DNA from: WLMZ01 sp043753895
Lineage (GTDB): Bacteria; Actinomycetota; Acidimicrobiia; Acidimicrobiales; Ilumatobacteraceae
NCBI GenBank assembly: GCA_043753895.1
Contig: JAYUWK010000150.1
Coordinates: 1 to 64,000, forward strand
DNA length: 64,000 nucleotides
Reading direction: 5' to 3'
This document shows, one piece after another, positions 26,473 to 35,160 of this stretch (position 1 is the first letter of the stretch; the number at the start of each line of letters is the position of its first letter). Below the pieces are notes generated by a model. That model saw only the letters and a program-made list of their open reading frames with translations. It did no database searches and was not told where the DNA came from. The position numbers and the translations under genes were made by a program.

Positions 26473-27280
26473 TTACTCGTATGGCCAGTCGGCTGGCACC
26501 TGTGAGGTCCACGCGGGCACGCGACGTTCGGCGAATGCTCGCCCGCCTTCGAGGGCGTCGGGACGACCCATCAGTGCGATATGCGCGTCGCGCTCCATTG
26601 TGTCGACACCATCAGGACCCTCGGCGAGACCGCGCCACATGATGCGTTTACTCATCGCTGCCGAGAGCGGTGAGACGTTGACGGCAATGTCGCGCGCCCA
26701 TTCGAGCGCAACACTCAGCACCGCATCGGCGGCGACACACTCGTTGGCCAGCCCCCACGCGGCAGCCTGCTCACCCGTGATGCTGCGACCGACGATCAAC
26801 ATGTCGGCGGCTCGGGCCACGCCCACCAATCGGGGCAGCACCCAATGGGATTGAGCATCGGGCACCACACCCCTGCGTGTCTGCAACACCGCAAGCGGCG
26901 CATCGGCTGCCACGATGCGAATGTCGGTCTGTAGCGCGATCGAGAGCCCAATGCCGATGGCGGGGCCGTTGATCGCAGCGATGACGGGCTTGCGCACCTC
27001 CCAGGCACGCGGGCGCACCGGAGACGACTGGAAGCCGTCGTCGTCGGACACGGCACCAAACGGTGACCTCCCGGGAGAGAGGTCAGCGCCCGCACAGAAC
27101 GCCGTACCGGCTCCCGTGAGCACGACGGCACGAACTGCGTTGTTCGAGGTCGCACCGGGTGTAGGCCGCACCGATTCCGGCGATCATTTCGGCGTTCAAG
27201 GCATTGCGCTTGGCGGGCCGGTTCAACGTGATCACGGCAATACCTTCAGCGATATCGCAACACACCAAGTCGGTGGTCAT
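26473..27280 (-). pseudogene. Enoyl-CoA hydratase, single-base frameshift
   Basis: Crotonase-fold protein split over two frames. The first frame gives MTTDLVCCDIAEGIAVITL and NRPAKRNALNAEMIAGIGAAYTRC; the second continues AVRAVVLTGAGTAFCAGADL and runs to 26473 with GPAIGIGLSIALQTDIRIV and the usual C-terminus. Omitting one base near 27142 restores a complete hydratase of about 268 residues. The oxyanion-hole region and later acidic segment look otherwise intact, so the lesion is recent or a sequencing error. It follows the DUF2889 gene by 9 bases in the operon of dehydrogenase pair 3. Confidence 0.78.
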
Positions 27281-27289
27281 GGCGAAGGG

Positions 27290-27964
27290 TTACCCGCGCA
27301 TCCGGCTGCGCCATTCGTCCGGGTCAATGCCGAGATCGATCATCCGTTGCCGGGCGAACAACGGCGGCTGCAGCGGTGCACCCTGCTTGATGTGCTCGAC
27401 GAACTCACCATCTTCTGCCCACACGTGGCAGGTATTCAGGTTCATCGCCCATTGCGCCTCTTTCTCGGCACCGCTGAGATCGCGAGGCAGGAACGACACG
27501 TTGCCGGTCTGTTTGGACTGACTAGCGCGCATGCTCCAGATGCATTGCACCGCCACGGGCGCCATTGCCTGCAACAACGCCGTGGTGTGCGTGCAGCCAC
27601 GAGGGCCCCCGAACAACTCGCGCACGCGATGTGTGAACCCACGCGCGATCGACAGGCCGACGAGCTTTTTATAGTGATCGGTGATCAGCGGACAGGTGTC
27701 GTTCGGGTGGGTCTCGAAATGCACCGTGACGTCGACGATCTCGAGCGTGGGAAACGCCACCTCGAGATCGACCTGCATGTGATGGATGGTCAGCGGCAGG
27801 GTGTCCTCGTCGATGTAGAGGCGCGGCGGCTTCTGGTCGCGTACGGCTCCGCGAATGATCAGGTTCGGGTCCTTGCGATAGGCACGCACCCGGTACTCGC
27901 GGTCGTGGAGTACCTCGAGATCGGGATCTGGCGGAAGAATGTCGTCGAGGTTGAACGTGCTCAC
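27290..27964 (-). CDS. DUF2889-family protein
   Basis: Protein of 224 residues recognised as DUF2889 by its central LFGGPRGCTHTTALLQAMAP, preceded by a beta-rich half that includes TLPLTIHHMQVDLEV. No biochemical function is established for the family. GTG start at 27964 overlaps the stop of the diverged dehydrogenase subunit (GTGA), so it is translationally coupled to acyl-CoA dehydrogenase pair 3. That coupling hints at a role in CoA-ester catabolism. Confidence 0.72.
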   Translation of the reverse strand: MSTFNLDDILPPDPDLEVLHDREYRVRAYRKDPNLIIRGAVRDQKPPRLYIDEDTLPLTIHHMQVDLEVAFPTLEIVDVTVHFETHPNDTCPLITDHYKKLVGLSIARGFTHRVRELFGGPRGCTHTTALLQAMAPVAVQCIWSMRASQSKQTGNVSFLPRDLSGAEKEAQWAMNLNTCHVWAEDGEFVEHIKQGAPLQPPLFARQRMIDLGIDPDEWRSRMRG

Positions 27965-29025
27965 GAAACCGGTGTATCAGCGATGATCCGCCCGAGGCGA
28001 ACTAAAGACGGCATCGTGCTGCCCATCGTGAGTTCGATCTGCTTGCCCCACAGGAAGCACCGGTGTAGTGGGTAGTCGCGATCCACGCCAACACCACCGT
28101 GCAAATGCTGTGCTGCGTGGAGAACCTGCAGACCGCCATCGCTGGCCCAGAACTTGGCACTGGCCACCTGCGCCGCCGCGGGCAGGCCCTCGCCCAGACG
28201 CCACACTGCCTGCCACGCGGTCAGCTTCACGGCCTCGGTGTTGATGTAGCTGTCGCCGGCGCGCTGGCTGACGGCCTGGAAGGTGGCGATCGCGCGTTCG
28301 AACTGCACCCGCTCCTTTGCGTAGGCAGCTGTGAGCGCGAGCGCCCGCTGGCAGACGCCCGACATGAGCAGGCACTGCGCCGTGGTGGCGACGTCGAGCA
28401 GCCACGCAAGGCCATCGACGTCGGCAAGTTTCGTCGCTGGACTGTTGGTGAACGTAACCCGTGCATCCGGGATACCCGAGGTGGTGTTCTGCCGCTCGAC
28501 CACCACTCCGGCAGCATCAGCGGCCACGACATAGAGACCATCGGTCGCAGACACCACGAACGCGGATGCCGCAGTACCGGCGGGGACGCAGATTTTCTCA
28601 CCGCTGAGCAGACCACCGGTGACGACGGTGGACGACGGCTCATACGGCGAACCCACGGCCTCCTGCAGCGCAATGGTGACGATGCGCTCGCCAGCGGCGA
28701 CGCCAACGAGTTGGTCGAGGGCGTCGAAGTGGCCGAGGGCGACTCCGGCGATCATCACCGCATACGCCGGCACCGGCGCAGTGGCCCGACCGACCTCTTC
28801 GAGCACCACCGCGATCTCGAGTGCTCCCAAGCCGCCGCCGCCCACGGACTCGGGCATGCCGATGCCGACGATGCCGGCGTCGGCGAGGGTGCGCCAGAGC
28901 GCCATATCGAGCCCGTGCTCGCTGGCTGCGGCAGCCTTCTGCGACTCGTTGGTGACCTGATCGGTGAGAATGCGGTTGGTGAGTTCGCGCAGCTCGTCTT
29001 GCTCTGTGGAAAGCCTGAAGTCCAT
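27961..29025 (-). CDS. Acyl-CoA dehydrogenase-like, diverged member of pair 3
   Basis: Diverged acyl-CoA dehydrogenase-fold subunit of 354 residues. The flavin/substrate YSEP loop is replaced by IALQEAVGSPYEPS, while AYAKERVQFERAIATFQAVSQ and AAQHLHGGVGVDRDYPLHRC remain. Same partner-type pattern as the subunits at 14511 and 23596. The ATG at 29025 overlaps the stop of the catalytic-type gene (TGATG), and its own stop overlaps the DUF2889 start. Confidence 0.85.
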   Translation of the reverse strand: MDFRLSTEQDELRELTNRILTDQVTNESQKAAAASEHGLDMALWRTLADAGIVGIGMPESVGGGGLGALEIAVVLEEVGRATAPVPAYAVMIAGVALGHFDALDQLVGVAAGERIVTIALQEAVGSPYEPSSTVVTGGLLSGEKICVPAGTAASAFVVSATDGLYVVAADAAGVVVERQNTTSGIPDARVTFTNSPATKLADVDGLAWLLDVATTAQCLLMSGVCQRALALTAAYAKERVQFERAIATFQAVSQRAGDSYINTEAVKLTAWQAVWRLGEGLPAAAQVASAKFWASDGGLQVLHAAQHLHGGVGVDRDYPLHRCFLWGKQIELTMGSTMPSLVRLGRIIADTPVS

Positions 29026-30200
29026 CACTTACCTGCCCTGGGGAAACCGAGTCCGAACATCGAGATGAGATCGCGTTGCGTCTCGTTGGTGCCACCGCCG
29101 AAGGTGAGAATGAGCATGCCGCGATACGACCCTTCGAGTCGCGATCTCAGGATCGCACCGGGTGCGTCGGCCTTGAGGTATCCGACCGGGCCCATGACCT
29201 CGAACAACAGACGGAACGCCTCCTGATAGAACTCGGTGCCGAAGACCTTCACCGATGACGCATCGGCGACCTCGAGACTGCCCTGGGTGGCTGTCCACGC
29301 AACCTTCCAGTTGATGAGACGCAGGTATTCGAGCTTGGCGTGCACCTTGGCCAAGTTGATCTGCACCCACTCCTGATCGATGATGCGACGGCCATCGGGC
29401 AACTTGGTCTGCTGCGCCCACTCGCGCACCTCGGTGTACGCGCGATCGCACACGCCGGTGGAACACAGCGTCACGCGCTCGTGGTTGAGCTGATTGGTGA
29501 TCAGCCGCCAGCCACCGTTTTCCTCGCCGACGAGGTTCTTGGCCGACACACGAACGTTGTCGAAGAAGACTGCGTTGATGTCGTGTTCACCGATGAGGCT
29601 GAGCGGCTGGATGGTGATACCCGGCGTGTCGAGCGGGAGGATGAGAATGCTGATGCCCTTGTGCTTGGCAACTTCGGGATTGGTACGCACCGCGAGCCAG
29701 CAGTAATCGGCGCCGTTCGCGAGGCTGGTCCACATCTTCTGACCGTTGATGATGTACTCGTCGCCGTCGCGCACGGCGCGGGTCTGCAGGCTGGCCAGGT
29801 CGGTGCCCGCATTGGGTTCGCTGTAGCCGATGCAGAAGTGCAGATCTCCGGCAAGGATCTTCGGGAGGAAGAACGCACGCTGCTCATCGGTGCCGAACTG
29901 CATAATCGTCGGGCCAACGGTGTTGATGCTGAGCATCGGCACCGGTGCACCGGAGCGCATGGATTCGTCGAAGAAGATGAACTGCTCGATCGGGCTCTTG
30001 CCCTGGCCGCCGTAATCCTTCGGCCAACCGATACCCGCCCAACCATCGGCGCACATCTGCTTCCACACGCTGCGCGTCTTGGCCGAGATGCCGTGCCCCT
30101 GTGACAGTTCAGCCACGGTTTGCGGATCGAGCAATGTGTCGTAATAAGCCCGCAGTTCAGCGCGTAGCGCCTCCTGCTCAGGCGTGTACCCCAGTTCCAT
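29025..30200 (-). CDS. Acyl-CoA dehydrogenase, catalytic-type member of pair 3
   Basis: Acyl-CoA dehydrogenase of 391 residues with GYSEPNAGTDLASLQT, IINGQKMWTSLANGA, QLNHERVTLCSTG and TFGGGTNETQRDLISMFGLGFP. The ATG at 30200 (MELGYTPEQEALRAELR) is preferred over the frame to 30263, which would cross operator site 3. First gene of an operon with its diverged partner, DUF2889 and the hydratase remnant, divergent from the racemase gene and separated from it by operator site 3. Confidence 0.9.
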   Translation of the reverse strand: MELGYTPEQEALRAELRAYYDTLLDPQTVAELSQGHGISAKTRSVWKQMCADGWAGIGWPKDYGGQGKSPIEQFIFFDESMRSGAPVPMLSINTVGPTIMQFGTDEQRAFFLPKILAGDLHFCIGYSEPNAGTDLASLQTRAVRDGDEYIINGQKMWTSLANGADYCWLAVRTNPEVAKHKGISILILPLDTPGITIQPLSLIGEHDINAVFFDNVRVSAKNLVGEENGGWRLITNQLNHERVTLCSTGVCDRAYTEVREWAQQTKLPDGRRIIDQEWVQINLAKVHAKLEYLRLINWKVAWTATQGSLEVADASSVKVFGTEFYQEAFRLLFEVMGPVGYLKADAPGAILRSRLEGSYRGMLILTFGGGTNETQRDLISMFGLGFPRAGK

Positions 30201-30220
30201 TCCGGCGAACCTAGCCGGTA

Positions 30221-30237
30221 TCTGACGGAGTGTCAGA
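30221..30237. promoter_or_regulatory. Operator palindrome, site 3
   Basis: TCTGACGGAGTGTCAGA, extended by GTA/TAC to 23 bases (30218-30240), lies between the divergent dehydrogenase pair 3 (start 30200) and the racemase (start 30253). Both starts are within about 21 bases of the core, so a bound repressor would cover both promoters. Confidence 0.8.
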
Positions 30238-30252
30238 TACGGAGCGGACCGT

Positions 30253-31371
30253 ATGGACGACACCTGTCAGTATTGGCTCATGGGTCCATTGCGCGGTGTA
30301 CGAGTGATCGAGTTGGCGGGCCAGGGTCCCGGTCCATATTGCGGGATGCTGCTCGCCGACCTCGGCTGCGATGTGGTGGTGATCGACCATCCGGCCGAGG
30401 CCGAAAAGGCAGATACCTCCAAGCCCGCCACGAACCTGTTCATGCGCGGCAAGAGGTCCGTTGCGCTCGACCTCAAACAATCCGACGATGTGACGCTGCT
30501 GTTGTCTCTGCTCGACGGAGCCGACGTCTTCATCGATCCGTTCAGACCCGGTGTCTGCGAGCGACTCGGTATCGGTCCCGACGTGGTCTGCGCACGGAAC
30601 CCGCGAATGATTTACGGGCGCATGACCGGGTTCGGCCAGGACGGTCCGTTGGCGCAGGTTGCAGGTCACGACATCGACTACATAGCGCTCTCCGGAGCGC
30701 TCTGGCTGCTCGGCAGAGAGGGCGAGAAACCAACACCGCCCATCAACTTGCTCGGCGACTTCGCCGGTGGTGGGTTGATGCTGGCGATGGGTATTGCCGC
30801 TGCCGCCTTCGAGCGGTCGGTGTCGGGCCTGGGCCAGGTTATCGACGCAGCGATGGTCGACGGCGCAGCGCTCGTGGCCGCGCCGTTCTTTCCGGCAACG
30901 TCGTCCGGATTCTGGGGTCCGCGCGGCACCAATCACATCGACACCGGCGCGCACTTCTACGAGGTCTACGAATGCGCTGACGGCGCATACGTCGCGCTCG
31001 GCGCCATCGAGCCACAGTTCTACGCCGAGTTGTTGACGAAGCTGCAACTGTCGCCGGCCGAGTTCCCACAGTGGGACCGGGCGCGATGGCCCGAGTTGAA
31101 GCAGCGCCTCGCCGACGTGTTCTTGAGCCGCAGCCGCAGCGAGTGGTGCGAGTTACTCGAAGGCACCGAGTCGTGTTTTGCACCCGTGCTGTCGCCCACG
31201 GAGGCAGTTCAGCACCCCCACAACGTGGCCCGCGGCACCTTCGTCGAGCTCAACGGGGTCACCCTTCCCGGACCGGCTCCACGTTTTAGCCGTACTGAAT
31301 CAGCGGCCGGCCTGCAGTCGCACGCCGGAGCCCATACCGATGCCGCCCGTCGCGGCGAACTCTGGACCTGA
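30253..31371 (+). CDS. Alpha-methylacyl-CoA racemase-like (class III CoA-transferase fold)
   Basis: CaiB-fold protein of 372 residues carrying the racemase signature: His139 in AGHDIDYIALSGALW and Asp169 in NLLGDFAGGGL, 30 residues apart as in mycobacterial MCR (His126/Asp156). Such enzymes invert the 2-methyl centre of branched acyl-CoAs, needed before stereospecific dehydrogenation of sterol or isoprenoid side chains. GGAG precedes the ATG at 30253; ATG 30280 is a possible shorter start. It diverges from acyl-CoA dehydrogenase pair 3 across operator site 3, which fits a shared substrate. Confidence 0.87.
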   Translation: MDDTCQYWLMGPLRGVRVIELAGQGPGPYCGMLLADLGCDVVVIDHPAEAEKADTSKPATNLFMRGKRSVALDLKQSDDVTLLLSLLDGADVFIDPFRPGVCERLGIGPDVVCARNPRMIYGRMTGFGQDGPLAQVAGHDIDYIALSGALWLLGREGEKPTPPINLLGDFAGGGLMLAMGIAAAAFERSVSGLGQVIDAAMVDGAALVAAPFFPATSSGFWGPRGTNHIDTGAHFYEVYECADGAYVALGAIEPQFYAELLTKLQLSPAEFPQWDRARWPELKQRLADVFLSRSRSEWCELLEGTESCFAPVLSPTEAVQHPHNVARGTFVELNGVTLPGPAPRFSRTESAAGLQSHAGAHTDAARRGELWT

Positions 31372-31378
31372 TGCCGAG

Positions 31379-31813
31379 TCAGGTGCGCGCGTATGCGATG
31401 CGTTCGGCGCGTTGACTGAAGCGCCAACCCGCCGCGGTACGCACCACCACATCGTCGTACCAGCCGGCGGCCTCGATGTACGTGGGCTTGCTCGCCGGGT
31501 CGCCGGGAGTCGCTGGAATACGCATGACCGTGTTGTACTGCGAGCCGATCGCAGCCTGATCTGCGCCATCGAAACAGATCTGCACATTGGCCATGCGATG
31601 GATACGCATGTCGAACATCGCCATGGTCGGCCCCAGCCACGCGGCGGCCTCGGCTGCTGATCCGGCAATACCACCGGCCGTGGTGTAGTCGAGATGGGCG
31701 TCGTTGGTGAAACACTCCATCCATGTGTCCCAATCGGCGCGGTTGAGCGCCTCGCTGTAACGAATGAGTAGATCATTGATCTCGCTGCGGTCGCTGAGTT
31801 CTGTGATGTCCAT
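31379..31813 (-). CDS. SnoaL/NTF2-like protein
   Basis: Single NTF2-fold domain protein of 144 residues starting MDITELSDRSEINDLLIRYSEALN, with WDTWMECFTNDAHLDY and a C-terminal GWRFSQRAERIAYART. Members include hydroxysteroid isomerases, dehydratases and structural homologues; the catalytic role cannot be assigned here. It converges on the racemase gene. The ATG at 31813 is preferred to the long frame to 32017, which would cover the SDR-like gene on the other strand. Confidence 0.78.
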   Translation of the reverse strand: MDITELSDRSEINDLLIRYSEALNRADWDTWMECFTNDAHLDYTTAGGIAGSAAEAAAWLGPTMAMFDMRIHRMANVQICFDGADQAAIGSQYNTVMRIPATPGDPASKPTYIEAAGWYDDVVVRTAAGWRFSQRAERIAYART

Positions 31814-31910
31814 GGACGCAACGTATCCGATCACTTCGTGTCGTGAAGCGGTCGTGCTTCGTGACACGTGGTTCTCGTCGGGTACCGTGCCGTGCGTGGG
31901 AACCAGCCGC

Positions 31911-32459
31911 GTGACGATCGAGGGTGACTCTGCGCTCGCCGACGAATTGCGCGCCACCGAGATGCACAGCGAGTGTCCAGCCACCGTCATCGTTCCCTCC
32001 ATCGCATGCACGGCCATCCCGTTTACCGAACTGAGCGACGCCGATTTCGACGCTGCGTGGGAGCAACCGATGCGTCAGACCATCATGGCCTTCCAGCGCG
32101 CCCACCGCGCTGGACACACACGCCTCATCGCGATCGTGCCCACCATCGCCATGTCAGGCGCACCGCAACTCGCGCACTCGGCAGCCACTGCTGAAGCCAT
32201 CCGCGTGATGGTCAAGTCCGCTGCCCGGCAATGGGGGGCCGACGGCGTGACGGTGAACTGCATCGCAGTTGCGCCCGAGTTGTTCGGCATCGACCCAGCT
32301 GCGGTCGGTTCGGTGTCCATTGCTCCACCTGCGCTGGCCTCGAAAGGATCGGTCGTCGACGATCTCGTACCCCTCATCCGGCTTGCCGCGAGCGCCGACG
32401 CCCATCACATCACCGGCGCCACCCTCAACGCCGATGGCGGCGTCTGGATGACGTCATGA
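31911..32459 (+). CDS. Degenerate SDR-fold protein
   Basis: Rossmann-type SDR relative of about 182 residues without the N-terminal TGxxxGxG motif and without a recognisable YxxxK: the corresponding stretch reads QLAHSAATAEAIRVMVKSAA. The distal SDR features VTVNCIAVAPELFG and ITGATLNADGGVWM remain. The start is uncertain: GTG 31911 follows GGGA at good spacing; ATG 31812 would overlap the opposite gene's start codon. It is coupled to a normal SDR by an ATGA overlap, which suggests a non-catalytic partner subunit. Confidence 0.62.
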   Translation: MTIEGDSALADELRATEMHSECPATVIVPSIACTAIPFTELSDADFDAAWEQPMRQTIMAFQRAHRAGHTRLIAIVPTIAMSGAPQLAHSAATAEAIRVMVKSAARQWGADGVTVNCIAVAPELFGIDPAAVGSVSIAPPALASKGSVVDDLVPLIRLAASADAHHITGATLNADGGVWMTS

Positions 32460-33256
32460 CCGCTCCACGCGTCATGTTCTCGGAAACCCCGGGCCGATTG
32501 CACGGTCGCACCGCAATCGTCACCGGCGCAGGCCAGGGCGTGGGCGAAGGCATCGCCCGCCGCCTCGCTGCAGAGGGCGCGAACGTCGTGATTGCTGCAC
32601 GGCGCGCCGAGACCGGCGAACCCGTTGCCGAGTCGATCCAGGCGCTCGGCGGATCGGCCGCCTGTATCGAGACCGACATCACCAGCCGTGTCTCGGTCTT
32701 CACCTGCGTCACTCGTGCGGTGCATATGTTCGGCGGGCTGCACATCATGGTGCACAACGCATTTCGCGGCGGCATGCCCCACCGCCTCGAGGACGCCGAC
32801 CTCGAGCGCCACTGGAAGCACATGTCGCAGACAGGCGTGTGGGCAGTGATGTACACCGGGCAAGCCGCGTGGCCGCATCTGCACGCGGTGGGCCGGCACG
32901 GTCGGTTCATCATCGTCACCTCCCCCAGCGGCGTGGAGGGCAGCGCAAACATTCCGCTGTACTCGCCGGTGAAGGCAGCAGAACGGGCTATCGCGAAGAG
33001 CCTCGCCCGCGAGTGGGGTCCCAGTGGCGTCACGGTGAACTGTGTCGCACCGGTTGCCGCGTCGCCTGCGCTGCTCGGCGCGTTCGAACGATCTCCCGCG
33101 CTGCAGGACGCGCTCGAGGCGCGCACGCCGCTCGGGCGCGTCGGCGACCCCGAAGCCGACATCGGCTCGGTGGCATTGTTCTTGGCCAGCGACGACTCCG
33201 CATACGTGACCGGGCAGACCATCGTGTGCGACGGCGGATCGTTCCTCGGTCTGTAG
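32456..33256 (+). CDS. Short-chain dehydrogenase/reductase
   Basis: SDR of 266 residues beginning MTAPRVMFSETPGRLHGRTAIVTGAGQGVGEG in two blocks, with catalytic YSPVK and the late VTVNCVAP and FLASDDSAYVTGQTIVCDGG segments intact. The normal NNAG motif is replaced by HNAF. The ATG overlaps the stop of the degenerate SDR. It precedes the EthD-like gene by 54 bases. A dimer with the degenerate neighbour is a plausible inference. Confidence 0.88.
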   Translation: MTAPRVMFSETPGRLHGRTAIVTGAGQGVGEGIARRLAAEGANVVIAARRAETGEPVAESIQALGGSAACIETDITSRVSVFTCVTRAVHMFGGLHIMVHNAFRGGMPHRLEDADLERHWKHMSQTGVWAVMYTGQAAWPHLHAVGRHGRFIIVTSPSGVEGSANIPLYSPVKAAERAIAKSLAREWGPSGVTVNCVAPVAASPALLGAFERSPALQDALEARTPLGRVGDPEADIGSVALFLASDDSAYVTGQTIVCDGGSFLGL

Positions 33257-33268
33257 CGCCCGATCCGC

Positions 33269-33294
33269 TGATGACGATCCGATGATGACGATCC
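33269..33294. repeat. 12-bp direct duplication
   Basis: TGATGACGATCC occurs at 33269-33280 and again at 33283-33294 in the short gap between the SDR and the EthD-like gene. Probably a small slippage duplication with no evident role. Confidence 0.6.
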
Positions 33295-33310
33295 CAGAAG
33301 GAGCAACCCG

Positions 33311-33679
33311 ATGATCCAACTGATCACCATGCTAAAGCGCAAGCCAGGCACCACCCACGACGAGTTCCTGCAGCACTGGCTCGGTGTGCACGGTCCGCTG
33401 CTACGACGTCTGTCGTGCGCGAACTACATCCGCCGTTACGAGCAGCACCCCTCCGTGTGGCCGCCCGAGGGCTCGAAGCAGCCTGAGCCGGCCTATGACG
33501 GTGTGACCATACAATGGTTCGACGGTGCCGAGTCGTTCTTCGACCACCTCAAAGAACCTGATCAGGTCGAGATGTTCGAAGACATCGCAAGGTTCCTCGA
33601 CATCGACCAGCTGCACTGGACCATCTGCGAGGAGCCCACCATCGTCATCGGCGAGGGTGCGCCACCGATCGGTGGCTGA
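33311..33679 (+). CDS. EthD-like dimeric alpha/beta-barrel protein
   Basis: Small protein of 122 residues with the EthD signature at the N-terminus: LKRKPGTTHDEFLQHWLGVHGPL, given here in register with a typical MIQLITM strand, followed by YIRRYEQ. EthD-family proteins are small accessory or isomerase-like factors in oxidative catabolism. AGAAGGAG precedes the ATG. Its stop directly abuts the next start. Its specific role here is unknown. Confidence 0.8.
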   Translation: MIQLITMLKRKPGTTHDEFLQHWLGVHGPLLRRLSCANYIRRYEQHPSVWPPEGSKQPEPAYDGVTIQWFDGAESFFDHLKEPDQVEMFEDIARFLDIDQLHWTICEEPTIVIGEGAPPIGG

Positions 33680-34537
33680 ATGACCGAGGCTGCCGGCAGC
33701 GTGGTCATCGTCGCCGGTGCTGCACTGGTGCATGCCGGCATCGCAGGTGTGTTGCGCGATCTCGTCGAGCGCACGGATGTCGGCGTATTCAACTCGTGGG
33801 CGGCGAAGGGGTTGTTCCCGTGGAACCATCCCGCACATCTCGGCACCATCGGCTTGCAGGCCGACGACATCGAACTCTGTGCACTTGCAACATTCGATGA
33901 CGTCGTGCTGTGCGGAGTCAGCGACGACGAACTGAAGCGAGATGACCTCACGCATTCCGGCGTGCGTTGGCGCGATGTCGAACCGAGCGACCTCGACCAG
34001 CTGGTGCTGCCTGAGCAAATCGGGCTGGCCCCGAGGCCACCCCTGTTCGACCTCTTGGCATCAGCCTGTGCCCCCATGTACGCCGACGAGTCGTCGCCAT
34101 GCAGCCCGCCGCGCGCCGCCGCTGATCTGGCCGTCGCGCTACCGCCCCGCGGGCTGGTGAGCGCTGATGCGGGGCGGAGCGGTTTCTGGCTGGGTCGCAC
34201 GTTCCCCACTCGCGAACTCGGCAGCATCCTGCTGCCCACGCGGGCCATACCGGGGTTCGCTGCGACACAGGCGGCCACGGCGCGACGCACGGGCAGGTTC
34301 AGTGTGGCGGTGACAGACCGCGTCGACGACGCCACCGAGTCGGTCATGCAACGCGCCACAGACTTGGTCATCGAGGTGTGGTCCGATGATGGCGAAGAGA
34401 TCGACACTACCGAGCGCATCACCCGTCTCACCCGGGCCAATGCGGCTGGCGGCGTGCACGTGCTCGGTCTCGCTGTGCGGTTCAGCGATATCGATGTTCT
34501 CATCGGGGTCGCCGGTGCGCCACTATGGCATCCATGA
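33680..34537 (+). CDS. ThDP-enzyme middle-domain-like protein
   Basis: Protein of 285 residues. The first 90 (VVIVAGAALVHAGIAGVL, then VGVFNSWAAKGLFPWNHP and HLGTIGLQADDIEL) resemble the central Rossmann-like domain of acetolactate-synthase-type thiamine-diphosphate enzymes. Neither the N-terminal PYR domain nor the C-terminal ThDP-binding GDG motif is present. The remainder is not recognised. Starting immediately after the EthD-like stop, it belongs to the SDR/EthD operon. A CoA- or nucleotide-binding role is possible but unproven. Confidence 0.6.
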   Translation: MTEAAGSVVIVAGAALVHAGIAGVLRDLVERTDVGVFNSWAAKGLFPWNHPAHLGTIGLQADDIELCALATFDDVVLCGVSDDELKRDDLTHSGVRWRDVEPSDLDQLVLPEQIGLAPRPPLFDLLASACAPMYADESSPCSPPRAAADLAVALPPRGLVSADAGRSGFWLGRTFPTRELGSILLPTRAIPGFAATQAATARRTGRFSVAVTDRVDDATESVMQRATDLVIEVWSDDGEEIDTTERITRLTRANAAGGVHVLGLAVRFSDIDVLIGVAGAPLWHP

Positions 34538-35145
34538 ACTTCAGCGATACGCCGGTCCTGCGCGGTCAACACGTTCAGCTCGAGCTCCTGTCGCTCGACC
34601 ATGTCCATCAGTTGGTGCTGGCGGCGAATGAAGACCGCAGCACCTATGGCTGGACGCCCGTGCCGGAAACCGTGGCGAACATGCGTCATTACGTCGCCGG
34701 CTTGCTCAACGATGCCGAGGCTGGTCGGGTCATTCCATTCGCGCAACGCAGGCTCAGCGACCAGCGCATCGTCGGGTGCACGCGTTATCTCGAAATTCGC
34801 CGCTGGCGCGGCGGTCCGGACCCTGATGAGATCGAGGTCGGCGGCACGTGGCTCGCGGCGTCAGCCCAGCGCACGGCGGTCAACACCGAAGCCAAGCTGC
34901 TCTTGTTCACCCACGCATTCGAGGTGTGGGAGGTGGTGCGCCTCGCTCTCTTCACCGACGCCCGCAACACCCAGAGCCGCGATGCAATCCTGCGATCCGG
35001 CGCGAAGTTCGAGGGCATCCTGCGCAGCCACCGCGGCTCGTATGCACCTGACGAGATCGGCACACCCCGAGACACGGCTGCGCACTCGATCATCGCCAGT
35101 GAATGGCCCGCCGTGAAGGCCGCTCTGCACGCCCGACTCCTGTAG
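34534..35145 (+). CDS. GNAT-family acetyltransferase (RimJ/RimL type)
   Basis: GCN5-related acetyltransferase of about 203 residues: VLRGQHVQLELLSLDHV, IVGCTRYLEIRRW, EVGGTWLAASAQRTAVNTEAK (acetyl-CoA loop, given at its 20-residue limit in part) and the RSGAKFEGILRSH segment typical of the RimJ/RimL branch. The ATG at 34534 forms ATGA with the preceding stop; ATG 34525 is also possible. Target amine is unknown. Last gene of the plus-strand run before the convergent isochorismatase-like gene. Confidence 0.83.
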   Translation: MNFSDTPVLRGQHVQLELLSLDHVHQLVLAANEDRSTYGWTPVPETVANMRHYVAGLLNDAEAGRVIPFAQRRLSDQRIVGCTRYLEIRRWRGGPDPDEIEVGGTWLAASAQRTAVNTEAKLLLFTHAFEVWEVVRLALFTDARNTQSRDAILRSGAKFEGILRSHRGSYAPDEIGTPRDTAAHSIIASEWPAVKAALHARLL

Positions 35146-35160
35146 GGCCTCGCCGCGCCG

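Noticed and set aside
27083..27171. Programmed frameshift in the enoyl-CoA hydratase
   Set aside because: No slippery heptamer or downstream structure is evident, and the family does not use recoding.
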